Positions 1-11,100 of a DNA stretch of 64,000 nt are shown here, piece after piece. This DNA is from Ptiloglossa arizonensis (lineage: Eukaryota > Arthropoda > Insecta > Hymenoptera > Colletidae). The notes beneath the pieces were generated by a model that was given only the letters and a program-made list of their open reading frames with translations, did not search any database and had not been told where the DNA came from. The position numbers and the translations under genes are program-made. The stretch covers positions 992,001 through 1,056,000 of the forward strand of contig NW_027478517.1 in NCBI RefSeq assembly GCF_051014685.1, written 5' to 3'. The first letter of the stretch is position 1. Each line of letters starts with the position of its first letter.

Positions 1-353
1 AGCTAAGAAATGGTTGAGAAGGTAACAAATTTTTCGCACCTCTGCTGGTCCAAGCGCTAGCCAGAATGGCCTAGGGATAAAATACACATACCGTTGTAAC
101 CGGACGAGTTTCTACTTTCAGACGCAATCGGAATTTTTGGGTTAGTTCAATCCGTTCGCGAGATATGGGAGTTTGAAGCTAAGAAATGGTTGAGAAGGCA
201 ACAAATTTTTCGCACTTCTGCTGCTCCAATCGCTTAACCAGATTGGCCTAGGGAAAAAATACACATACCGTTGTAAACGGACGAGTTTCTACTTTCAGAC
301 GCAATCGAAATTTTTGGGATAGTTCAATACGTTCGCGAGATATGGGAGTTTGA

Positions 354-530
354 ATCTAAGAAATGGTTGAGAAGGCAACAAATTTTTCGCACTTCTGCTG
401 CTCCAATCGCTTAACCAGGTTGGCCTAGGGAAAAAATACACATACCGTTGTAATCGGGCGAGTTTCTACTTTCAGACGCAGCAGGAATTTTTGGGATTGG
501 TCAATCCGTTCGCGAGATATGTGAGCTTGA
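354..530. repeat. Reference 177-bp monomer
   Basis: This is a representative full-length monomer used here for numbering. Landmarks in order: AGCTAAG-type start at 1 (this copy reads ATCTAAG), A3T5 tract at 27-34, CTGCTGCTCC near 43-51, CCTAGG (AvrII site) at 71-76, an A6 run at 78-83, the CENP-B-box-like element at 90-106, TTTCTACTTTCAGA at 110-123, the tail of the unit with an ATTTTTGGG tract near 134-142, and TTCGCGAG (TCGCGA, NruI site) at 156-163 followed by ATATG. The start point is arbitrary because the repeat is circularly permutable. The length is a multiple of three, so frames persist from monomer to monomer; this is why spurious reading frames recur. Confidence 0.93.
443..459 (+). 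other. CENP-B-box-like element (one per monomer)
   Basis: The 17 bases TACCGTTGTAATCGGGC match the human CENP-B box consensus (YTTCGTTGGAARCGGGA, established knowledge) at 12 of 17 positions. They match 7 of the 9 core positions (NTTCGNNNNANNCGGGN), with the CG, the central A and the CGGG at the right spacing. The two mismatching core bases are the two T's. The element occupies monomer positions 90-106 in most copies. Common variants end CGGAC or CGAGC and so lose one core base. Whether any protein binds it is unknown; the resemblance could be chance. Confidence 0.45.
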
Positions 531-707
531 AGCTAAGAAATAGTTGAGAAGACAACAAGTTTTTCGCACTCCTGCAGCTCCAAACGCTTAACCAGAATGG
601 CATAGGGGAAAAATACACACACCGTTGTAGTCGGGCGAGTTTCTACGTTCAGATCCAATAGGAATTTTTGGGATAGGTCAATTCGTTCGCGAGATATGGG
701 AGTTTGA

Positions 708-883
708 AGCTAAGAAATGGTTGAGAAGGTAACAAATTTTTCGCACCTCTGCTGGTCCAAGCGCTAGCCAGAATGGCCTAGGGATAAAATACACATACCG
801 TTGTAAACGGACGAGTTTCTACTTTCAGACGCAATCGAAATTTTTGGGATAGTTCAATACGTTCGCGAGATATGGGAGTTTGA
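708..883. repeat. 176-bp monomer variant with GCGCTAGCC
   Basis: This variant reads CCAAGCGCTAGCCAG where standard monomers read CCAATCGCTTAACCAG, a net loss of one base that creates AGCGCT and GCTAGC sites. It also carries GGTAACAAA, ACCTCTGCTGG and GGGATAAAAT. Copies occur at 1 and 708, near 5.3, 7.4, 8.0, 12.6, 13.1, 14.0, 15.2, 16.5, 17.2, 18.1, 18.6, 21.1, 23.5, 24.4, 25.0, 27.4 and 29.2 kb, and again near 49.7, 50.6, 51.2, 53.6 and 55.4 kb. I found none between about 29.4 and 49.7 kb, so it marks particular domains of the array. The set after 49.7 kb is the duplicated image of the 23.5-29.2 kb set. Confidence 0.9.
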
Positions 884-2830
884 ATCTAAGAAATGGTTGA
901 GAAGGCAACAAATTTTTCGCACTTCTGCTGCTCCAATCGCTTAACCAGGTTGGCCTAGGGAAAAAATACACATACCGTTGTAATCGGGCGAGTTTCTACT
1001 TTCAGACGCAGCAGGAATTTTGGGGATTGGTCAATCCGTTCGCGAGATATGTGAGTTTGAAGCTAAGAAATAGTTGAGAAGACAACAAGTTTTTCGCACT
1101 CCTGTTGCACCAAACGCTTAACCAGAATGGCCTAGGGGAAAAATACACATACCGTTGCAATCGGGCTAGTTTCTACTTTCAGATGCAATAGGAATTTTCG
1201 GGATAGGTCTATCTGTTCGCGAGATATGGGAGTTTGAAGCTAAGAAATGGTTGAGAAGACAACAAATTTTTCGCACTTCTGCTGCTCCAAACGCTTAACC
1301 AGAATGGCCTAGGGAAAAAATACACATACCGTTGTAATCGGGCTAGTTTCTACTTTCAGACGCAGCAGGAATTTTTGGGTTAGGTCAATCCGTTCGCGAG
1401 ATATGTGAGTTTGAAGCTAAGAAATGGTTGACAAGACAACAAATTTTTCGCAATTCTGCTGCTCCAAACGCTTAACCAGAACGGCATAGGGAAAAAATAC
1501 ACATACCGTTGTAATCGAGCGAGTTTCTACTTTCAGATGCAATAGGAATTTTTGGGTTAGGTCAATCCGCTCGCGAGATATGGGAGTTTGAAGCTAAGAA
1601 ATGGTTGAGAAGACAACAAATTTTTCGCACTTCTGCTGCTCCAAACGCTTAACCAGAATGGCCTAGGGAAAAAATACACATACCGTTGTAATCGGGCGAG
1701 TTTCTACTTTGAGATGCAATAGGAACTTTTGGGTTTGTTCAATCCGTTCGCGAGATATGGGAGTTTGAAGCTAAGAAGTGGTTGAGAATGCTACACATTT
1801 TTCGCACTTCTGCTGCTCCAAACGCTTAACCAGAATGTCCTAGGGAAAAAATACACATACTGTTGTAATCGGGCTAGTTTCTACTTTCAGACGCAGCAGG
1901 ACTTTTTGGGTTAGGTCAATCCGTTCGCGAGATATGGGAGTTTGAAGCTAAGAAATAGTTGAGAGGACAACAAATTTATCGCACTTCTGCTGCTCCAAAC
2001 GCTTAACCAGAATGGCCTAGGGATAAAATACGCATACCGTTGTAATAGGGCGAGTTCCTGCTTTCAGACGCAACAGGAATATGTGGGTTTGGTCAATCCG
2101 TTCGCGAGATATGGGGCTTTGAAGCTAAGGAATGGTTGACAAGACAACAAATTTTTTGCACTTCTGCTGCTCCAGTCGCTTAACCAGAATGCCCTAGGGG
2201 AAAAATACACATACCATTGTAACCGGGCTAGTTTCTACTTTCAGACGCAGCAGGAATTTTTGGGTTTGGTCAATCCGTTCCCGAGGAATGGGACTTTGAA
2301 GCTAAGAAATGGTTGACAAGACAACAAATTTTTCGCAATTCTGCTGCTCCAAACGCTTAACCAGAACGGCATTGGGAAAAAATACACATACCGTTGTAAT
2401 CGAGCGAGTTTCTACTTTCAGATGCAATAGGAATTTTTGGGTTAGGTCAATCCGCTCGCGAGATATGGGAGTTTGAAGCTAAGAAATGGTTGAGAAGACA
2501 ACAAATTTTTCGCACTTCTGCTGCTCCAAACGCTTAACCAGAATGGCCTAGGGAAAAAATACACATACCGTTGTAATCGGGCGAGTTTCTACTTTCAGAT
2601 GCAATAGGAACTTTTGGGTTTGTTCAATCCGTTCGCGAGATATGGGAGTTTGAAGCTAAGAAATGGTTGAGAAGGAATCAAATTTTTCGCACTTCTGCTG
2701 GTCCAAAAGCTTAACCAGAATGGCCTAGGGAGAAAATACACATACCGTTGTAATCGGGCGAGTTTCTACTTTCAGACGCAGCAGGAATTTTTGGGTTAGG
2801 TCAATCCGTTCGCGAGATATGGCAGTTTGA

Positions 2831-3007
2831 AGATAAGAAATGTTTGAGAAGGTATCAAATTTTTCGCACTTCTGCTGGTACAAAAGCTTAACCATAATGT
2901 CCTAGGGAAAAAATACACATATCGTTGTAACCGGACGAGTTTCTACTTTCAGACGCAATAGGAATTTTTGGGTTAGGTCAATCCGTTCGCGAGATATGGG
3001 AGTTTGA
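2831..3007. repeat. Monomer variant with AGATAAG start and HindIII site
   Basis: This 177-bp variant starts AGATAAG and carries GGTATCAAA, CTGGTACAAAAGCTTAACC (with an AAGCTT site), ATAATGTCC and ACATATCGTTGTAACCGG. Recurrences lie near 2.8, 4.4, 9.6, 21.8, 28.1, 29.9, 34.0, 39.8, 41.2, 43.0, 43.9, 46.4, 48.3, 54.3, 56.1 and 60.4 kb. In zones V and VII it is the second monomer of the six-monomer cassette. Its CENP-B-like element is degraded: CGGA replaces CGGG and the 5' part reads TATCG. Confidence 0.85.
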
Positions 3008-6000
3008 AGCTAAGAAATGTTTGAGAAGGCAACAAATTTTTCGCACTTCTGCTGCTGCAAACGCTTAACCAGAATGGCCTAGGGGAAAAATACACATACC
3101 GTTGTAATCGGGCGAGTTTCTACTTTCAGACGCAGCAGGAATGTTTGGGTTTGGTCAATCCGTTCGCGAGATATGTGAGTTTGAAGCTAAAAAATGGTTG
3201 ACAAGGCAACAAATTTTTCGCAATTCTGCTGCTCCAAACGCTTAACCAGAACGGCGTAGGGAAAAAATACACATACCGTTGTAATCGGGAGAGTTTCTGC
3301 TTTCCAGACGCAGCAGGAATTTTTGGGTTTGGTCAATTCGTTCGCGAGATATGTGAGCTTGAAGCTAAGAAATGGTTGACAAGACAACAAATTTTTAGCA
3401 CTTCTGCTGCTCCAGTCGCTTAACCAGAATGGCCTAGGGGAAAAATACACATACCGTTGTAATCGGGCGAGTTTCTACTTTCAGACGCAGCAGGAATTTT
3501 TGGGTTAGGTCAATCCGTTCGCGAGATATGGGAGTTTGAAGCTAAGAAATGTTTGAGAAGGCAACAAATTTTTCGCAATTCTGCTGCTCCAATCGCTTAA
3601 CCAGGTTGGCCTAGGGAAAAAATGCACATACCGTTGTAATCGGGCGAGTTTCTACTTTCAGACGCAGCAGGAATTTTTGGGTTTGGTCAATCCGTTCGCG
3701 AGATATGTGAGTTTGAAGCTAAGGAATGGTTGACAAGACAACAAATTTTTTGCACTTCTGCTGCTCCAGTCGCTTAACCAGAATGCCCTAGGGGAAAAAT
3801 ACACATACCATTGTAACCGGGCTAGTTTCTACTTTCAGACGCAGCAGGAATTTTTGGGTTTGGTCAATCCGTTCCCGAGGAATGGGACTTTGAAGCTAAG
3901 AAATGGTTGACAAGACAACAAATTTTTCGCAATTCTGCTGCTCCAAACGCTTAACCAGAACGGCATTGGGAAAAAATACACATACCGTTGTAATCGAGCG
4001 AGTTTCTACTTTCAGATGCAATAGGAATTTTTGGGTTAGGTCAATCCGCTCGCGAGATATGGGAGTTTGAAGCTAAGAAATGGTTGAGAAGACAACAAAT
4101 TTTTCGCACTTCTGCTGCTCCAAACGCTTAACCAGAATGGCCTAGGGAAAAAATACACATACCGTTGTAATCGGGCGAGTTTCTACTTTCAGATGCAATA
4201 GGAACTTTTGGGTTTGTTCAATCCGTTCGCGAGATATGGGAGTTTGAAGCTAAGAAATGGTTGAGAAGGAATCAAATTTTTCGCACTTCTGCTGGTCCAA
4301 AAGCTTAACCAGAATGGCCTAGTGAGAAAATACACATACCGTTGTAATCGGGCGAGTTTCTACTTTCAGACGCAGCAGGAATTTTTGGGTTAGGTCAATC
4401 CGTTCGCGAGATATGGCAGTTTGAAGATAAGAAATGTTTGAGAAGGTATCAAATTTTTCGCACTTCTGCTGGTACAAAAGCTTAACCATAATGTCCTAGG
4501 GAAAAAATACACATATCGTTGTAACCGGACGAGTTTCTACTTTCAGACGCAATAGGAATTTTTGGGTTAGGTCAATCCGTTCGCGAGATATGGGAGTTTG
4601 AAGCTAAGAAATGTTTGAGAAGGCAACAAATTTTTCGCACTTCTGCTGCTGCAAACGCTTAACCAGAATGGCCTAGGGGAAAAATACACATACCGTTGTA
4701 ATCGGGCGAGTTTCTACTTTCAGACGCAGCAGGAATGTTCGGGTTTGGTCAATCCGTTCGCGAGATATGTGAGTTTGAAGCTAAAAAATGGTTGACAAGG
4801 CAACAAATTTTTCGCAATTCTGCTGCTCCAAACGCTTAACCAGAACGGCGTAGGGAAAAAATACACATACCGTTGTAATCGGGAGAGTTTCTGCTTTCCA
4901 GACGCAGCAGGAATTTTTGGGTTTGGTCAATTCGTTCGCGAGATATGTGAGCTTGAAGCTAAGAAATGGTTGACAAGACAACAAATTTTTAGCACTTCTG
5001 CTGCTCCAGTCGCTTAACCAGAATGGCCTAGGGGAAAAATACACATACCGTTGTAATCGGGCGAGTTTCTACTTTCAGACGCAGCAGGAATTTTTGGGTT
5101 AGGTCAATCCGTTCGCGAGATATGTGAGTTTGAAGCTAAGAAATAGTTGAGAAGACAACAAGTTTTTCGCAATTCTGCTGCTCCAATCGCTTAACCAGAA
5201 TGGCCTAGGGGAAAAATACACATACCGTTGTAGTCGGGCGAGTTTCTACATTCAGATGCAATAGGAATTTTTGGGATAGGTCAATTCGTTCGCGAGATAT
5301 GGGAGTTTGAAGCTAAGAAATGGTTGAGAAGGTAACAAATTTTTCGCACCTCTGCTGGTCCAAGCGCTAGCCAGAATGGCCTAGGGATAAAATACACATA
5401 CCGTTGTAAACGGACGAGTTTCTACTTTCAGACGCAATCGAAATTTTTGGGTTAGTTCAATCCGTTCGCGAGATATGGGAGTTTGAAGCTAAGAAATGGT
5501 TGAGAAGGCAACAAATTTTTCGCACTTCTGCTGCTCCAATCGCTTAACCAGGTTGGCCTAGGGAAAAAATACACATACCGTTGTAATCGGGCGAGTTTCT
5601 ACTTTCAGACACAGCAGGAATTTTTGGGATTGGTCAATCCGTTCGCGAGATATGTGAGTTTGAAGCTAAGAAATAGTTGAGAAGACAACAAGTTTTTCGC
5701 ACTCCTGCTGCACCAAACGCTTAACCAGAATGTCCTAGGGGAAAAATACACATACCGTTGCAATCGGGCTAGTTTCTACTTTCAGATGCAATAGGAATTT
5801 TCGGGATAGGTCTATCTCTTCGCGAGATATGGGAGTTTGAAGCTAAGAAATAGTTGAGAGGACAACAAATTTATCGCACTTCTGCTGCTCCAAACGCTTA
5901 ACCAGAATGGCCTAGGGGAAAAATACACATACCGTTGTAATCGGGCGAGTTTCTACTTTCAGATGCAATAGGAATTTTTGGGTTAGGTCAATCCGTTCGC

Positions 6001-8108
6001 GAGATATGGGTGTTTGAAGCTAAGAAATGCTTGAGAAGACAACAAATTTTTCCCACTTCTGCTGCTCCAAACGCCTAACCAGAATGGCCTAGGGATAAAA
6101 TACGCATATCGTTGTAATCGGGCGAGTTTCTGCTTTCAGACGCAACAGGAATATGTGGGTTTGGTCAATCCGTTCGCGAGATATGGGGCTTTGAAGCTAA
6201 GAAATGGTTGACAAGACAACAAATTTTTTGCACTTCTGCTGCTCCAGTCGCTTAACCAGAATGGCCTAGGGGGAAAATACACATAGCGTTGTAATCGGGC
6301 TAGTTTCTACTTTCAGACGCAGCAGGAATTTTTGGGTTTGGTCAATCCGTTCGCGAGAAATGGGACTTTGAAGCTAAGAAATGGTTGACAGGACAACAAA
6401 TTTTTCGCAATTCTGCTGCTCCAAACGCTTAACCAGAACGGCATTGGGAAAAAATAGACATACCGTTGTAATCGGGCGAGTTTCTACTTTCAGATGCAAT
6501 AGGAACTTTTGGGTTTGGTCAATCCGTTCGCGAGATATGTGAGTTTCAAGCTAAGAAATGGTTGACAAGACAACAAATTTTTCGCAATTCTGCTGCTCCA
6601 AACGCTTAACCAGGACGGCATAGGGAAAAAATACACATACCGTTGTCACCGGACGAGTTTCTACTTTCAGACGCAATAGGAATTTTTGGGTTAGGTATAT
6701 CCGTTCGCGAGATATGGGAGTTTGAAGCTAAGAAATGTTTGAGAAGGCAACAAATTTTTCGCACTTCTGCTGCCACAATCGCTTAACCAGATTGGCCTAG
6801 GGAAAAAATACATATACCGTTGTAATCGGGCGTGTTTCTACTTTCAGATGCAATAGGAATTTTTGGGTTAGGTCAATCCGTTCGCGAGATATGGGACTTT
6901 GAAGCTAAGAAACGGTTGAGAAGACAACAAATTTTTCGCAATTCTGCTGTTCCAATCGCTTAACCAGAATGATGTAGGGGAAAAATACACATACCGTTGT
7001 AATCGGGCTAGTTTCTACTTTCAGACGCAGCAGGAATTTTTGGGTTTAGTCAATCCGTTCGCGAGATATGTGAGTTTGAAGCTAAGAAATGGTTGACAAG
7101 ACAACAAATCTTTCGCAATTCTGCTGCTCCAAACGCTTAACCAGAACGGCATAGGGAAAAAATAAACATACCGTTGTCACCGGACGAGTTTCTACTTTCA
7201 GACGCAATAGGAATTTTTCGGTTAGGTCAATCCGTTCGCGAGATATGGGACTTTGAAGCTAAGATATGGTTGAGAAGACAACAAATTTTTCGCACTTTTG
7301 CTGCTCCAAACGCTTAACCAGAACGGCATAGGGAGAAAATACACATACCGTTGTAATCGGGCGAGTTTCTACATTCAGATGCAATAGGAATTTTTGGGTT
7401 AGGTCAATCCGTTCGCGAGATATGGCAGTTTGAAGCTAAGAAATGGTTGAGAAGGTAACAAATTTTTCGCACCTCTGCTGGTCCAAGCGCTAGCCAGAAT
7501 GGCCTAGGGATAAAATACACATACCGTTGTAACCGGACGAGTTTCTACTTTCAGACGCAATCGGAATTTTTGGGTTAGTTCAATCCGTTCGCGAGATATG
7601 GGAGTTTGAAGCTAAGAAATGGTTGAGAAGGCAACAAATTTTTCGCACTTCTGCTGCTCCAATCGCTTAACCAGATTGGCCTAGGGAAAAAATACACATA
7701 CCGTTGTAATCGGGCGAGTTTCTACTTTCAGACGCAGCAGGAATTTTTGGGATTGGTCAATCCGTTCGCGAGATATGTGAGTTTGAAGCTAAGAAATAGT
7801 TGAGAAGACAACAAGTTTTTCGCACTCCTGCTGCTCCAAACGCTTAACCAGAATGGCCTAGGGGAAAAATACACATACCGTTGTAGTCGGGCGAGTTTCT
7901 ACATTCAGATGCAATAGGAATTTTTGGGATAGGTCAATTCGTTCGCGAGATATGGGAGTTTGAAGCTAAGAAATGGTTGAGAAGGTAACAAATTTTTCGC
8001 ACCTCTGCTGGTCCAAGCGCTAGCCAGAATGGCCTAGGGATAAAATACACATACCGTTGTAAACGGACGAGTTTCTACTTTCAGACGCAATCGAAATTTT
8101 TGGGTTAG
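2963..8108. repeat. 5,132-bp tandem duplication, copy A
   Basis: This tract matches 8095-13240 base for base at an offset of 5,132 bp (29 monomers, net -1). The two copies are directly adjacent and share 8095-8108. Only a few substitutions were seen, including ACATTCAG at about 7373 against ACATGCAG at about 12505, and CTAGTGAG at about 4322, which is private to this copy. The unit is therefore a very recent direct tandem duplication. It contains nothing but satellite. Confidence 0.9.
3185..3362. repeat. 178-bp monomer variant with extra C (TTTCCAGACG)
   Basis: One extra C at about 3304-3305 turns the usual TTTCAGACG into TTTCCAGACG and makes the unit 178 bp; it also has GGGAGAGTTTC and GGCGTAGGG. 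The +1 shift joins two reading frames on the minus strand and is the sole reason an 87-codon open frame appears over every such monomer. I count 14 copies: extra base near 3304, 4898, 8436, 10030, 30369, 33555, 34441, 41701, 44358, 46838, 48788, 56572, 59935 and 60821. It is absent from about 10.2 to 30.2 kb, making it a useful domain marker. Confidence 0.9.
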
Positions 8109-11100
8109 GTCAATCCGTTCGCGAGATATGGGAGTTTGAAGCTAAGAAATGTTTGAGAAGGCAACAAATTTTTCGCACTTCTGCTGCTGCAAACGCTTAA
8201 CCAGAATGGCCTAGGGGAAAAATACACATACCGTTGTAATCGGGCGAGTTTCTACTTTCAGACGCAGCAGGAATGTTTGGGTTTGGTCAATCCGTTCGCG
8301 AGATATGTGAGTTTGAAGCTAAAAAATGGTTGACAAGGCAACAAATTTTTCGCAATTCTGCTGCTCCAAACGCTTAACCAGAACGGCGTAGGGAAAAAAT
8401 ACACATACCGTTGTAATCGGGAGAGTTTCTGCTTTCCAGACGCAGCAGGAATTTTTGGGTTTGGTCAATTCGTTCGCGAGATATGTGAGCTTGAAGCTAA
8501 GAAATGGTTGACAAGACAACAAATTTTTAGCACTTCTGCTGCTCCAGTCGCTTAACCAGAATGGCCTAGGGGAAAAATACACATACCGTTGTAATCGGGC
8601 GAGTTTCTACTTTCAGACGCAGCAGGAATTTTTGGGTTAGGTCAATCCGTTCGCGAGATATGGGAGTTTGAAGCTAAGAAATGTTTGAGAAGGCAACAAA
8701 TTTTTCGCAATTCTGCTGCTCCAATCGCTTAACCAGGTTGGCCTAGGGAAAAAATGCACATACCGTTGTAATCGGGCGAGTTTCTACTTTCAGACGCAGC
8801 AGGAATTTTTGGGTTTGGTCAATCCGTTCGCGAGATATGTGAGTTTGAAGCTAAGGAATGGTTGACAAGACAACAAATTTTTTGCACTTCTGCTGCTCCA
8901 GTCGCTTAACCAGAATGCCCTAGGGGAAAAATACACATACCATTGTAACCGGGCTAGTTTCTACTTTCAGACGCAGCAGGAATTTTTGGGTTTGGTCAAT
9001 CCGTTCCCGAGGAATGGGACTTTGAAGCTAAGAAATGGTTGACAAGACAACAAATTTTTCGCAATTCTGCTGCTCCAAACGCTTAACCAGAACGGCATTG
9101 GGAAAAAATACACATACCGTTGTAATCGAGCGAGTTTCTACTTTCAGATGCAATAGGAATTTTTGGGTTAGGTCAATCCGCTCGCGAGATATGGGAGTTT
9201 GAAGCTAAGAAATGGTTGAGAAGACAACAAATTTTTCGCACTTCTGCTGCTCCAAACGCTTAACCAGAATGGCCTAGGGAAAAAATACACATACCGTTGT
9301 AATCGGGCGAGTTTCTACTTTCAGATGCAATAGGAACTTTTGGGTTTGTTCAATCCGTTCGCGAGATATGGGAGTTTGAAGCTAAGAAATGGTTGAGAAG
9401 GAATCAAATTTTTCGCACTTCTGCTGGTCCAAAAGCTTAACCAGAATGGCCTAGGGAGAAAATACACATACCGTTGTAATCGGGCGAGTTTCTACTTTCA
9501 GACGCAGCAGGAATTTTTGGGTTAGGTCAATCCGTTCGCGAGATATGGCAGTTTGAAGATAAGAAATGTTTGAGAAGGTATCAAATTTTTCGCACTTCTG
9601 CTGGTACAAAAGCTTAACCATAATGTCCTAGGGAAAAAATACACATATCGTTGTAACCGGACGAGTTTCTACTTTCAGACGCAATAGGAATTTTTGGGTT
9701 AGGTCAATCCGTTCGCGAGATATGGGAGTTTGAAGCTAAGAAATGTTTGAGAAGGCAACAAATTTTTCGCACTTCTGCTGCTGCAAACGCTTAACCAGAA
9801 TGGCCTAGGGGAAAAATACACATACCGTTGTAATCGGGCGAGTTTCTACTTTCAGACGCAGCAGGAATGTTCGGGTTTGGTCAATCCGTTCGCGAGATAT
9901 GTGAGTTTGAAGCTAAAAAATGGTTGACAAGGCAACAAATTTTTCGCAATTCTGCTGCTCCAAACGCTTAACCAGAACGGCGTAGGGAAAAAATACACAT
10001 ACCGTTGTAATCGGGAGAGTTTCTGCTTTCCAGACGCAGCAGGAATTTTTGGGTTTGGTCAATTCGTTCGCGAGATATGTGAGCTTGAAGCTAAGAAATG
10101 GTTGACAAGACAACAAATTTTTAGCACTTCTGCTGCTCCAGTCGCTTAACCAGAATGGCCTAGGGGAAAAATACACATACCGTTGTAATCGGGCGAGTTT
10201 CTACTTTCAGACGCAGCAGGAATTTTTGGGTTAGGTCAATCCGTTCGCGAGATATGTGAGTTTGAAGCTAAGAAATAGTTGAGAAGACAACAAGTTTTTC
10301 GCAATTCTGCTGCTCCAATCGCTTAACCAGAATGGCCTAGGGGAAAAATACACATACCGTTGTAGTCGGGCGAGTTTCTACATTCAGATGCAATAGGAAT
10401 TTTTGGGATAGGTCAATTCGTTCGCGAGATATGGGAGTTTGAAGCTAAGAAATGGTTGAGAAGGTAACAAATTTTTCGCACCTCTGCTGGTCCAAGCGCT
10501 AGCCAGAATGGCCTAGGGATAAAATACACATACCGTTGTAAACGGACGAGTTTCTACTTTCAGACGCAATCGAAATTTTTGGGTTAGTTCAATCCGTTCG
10601 CGAGATATGGGAGTTTGAAGCTAAGAAATGGTTGAGAAGGCAACAAATTTTTCGCACTTCTGCTGCTCCAATCGCTTAACCAGGTTGGCCTAGGGAAAAA
10701 ATACACATACCGTTGTAATCGGGCGAGTTTCTACTTTCAGACACAGCAGGAATTTTTGGGATTGGTCAATCCGTTCGCGAGATATGTGAGTTTGAAGCTA
10801 AGAAATAGTTGAGAAGACAACAAGTTTTTCGCACTCCTGCTGCACCAAACGCTTAACCAGAATGTCCTAGGGGAAAAATACACATACCGTTGCAATCGGG
10901 CTAGTTTCTACTTTCAGATGCAATAGGAATTTTCGGGATAGGTCTATCTCTTCGCGAGATATGGGAGTTTGAAGCTAAGAAATAGTTGAGAGGACAACAA
11001 ATTTATCGCACTTCTGCTGCTCCAAACGCTTAACCAGAATGGCCTAGGGGAAAAATACACATACCGTTGTAATCGGGCGAGTTTCTACTTTCAGATGCAA

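Larger units (their letters stand above)
1..2117. repeat. Zone I: mixed short-order satellite
   Basis: About twelve monomers in an irregular order. The 176-bp variant at 1 recurs at 708. The 708 monomer combines the left half of the monomer at 1 (GGTAACAAA, GCGCTAGCC) with the right half of the monomer at 177 (AAACGGACG, GATAGTTCAATACG). After the break inside it, 530-bp-shifted identity continues into the next monomers (GAATCTAAG at 352 and 882). No gene or other element is visible. Confidence 0.85.
2118..5124. repeat. 1,594-bp nine-monomer repeat, two copies
   Basis: The tract 2118-3530 recurs at 3712-5124 with an offset of 1,594 bp, that is nine monomers plus one base from the 178-bp variant. 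The left edge is set by GGGGCTTTG against GTGAGTTTG just upstream. The right edge is set by GGGAG at 3531 against GTGAG at 5125. I saw very few differences, for example CTAGTGAG at about 4322 against CTAGGGAG, and TTCGGG at about 4739 against TTTGGG. Part of this pair is carried again into 8.1-10.2 kb by the 5,132-bp duplication. Confidence 0.88.

Noticed and set aside
157..162. TCGCGA and CCTAGG palindromes as protein-binding operators
   Set aside because: Six-base palindromes are common by chance. Their conservation is notable but no longer dyad extends around them, so no specific function can be supported.
1555..1562. Telomere-like GGGTTAGG string in many monomers
   Set aside because: Only eight bases per monomer, never tandem, and frequently changed to GGGTTTGG or GGGATAGG; chance resemblance.
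3187..3450. Recurring 87-codon open frame on the minus strand, also over the other 178-bp variants
   Set aside because: It is a by-product of the one-base insertion joining two frames of a satellite whose length is divisible by three. It lies wholly in tandem repeat, has no ribosome-binding or promoter context, no recognisable domain, and appears only where the 178-bp variant occurs.
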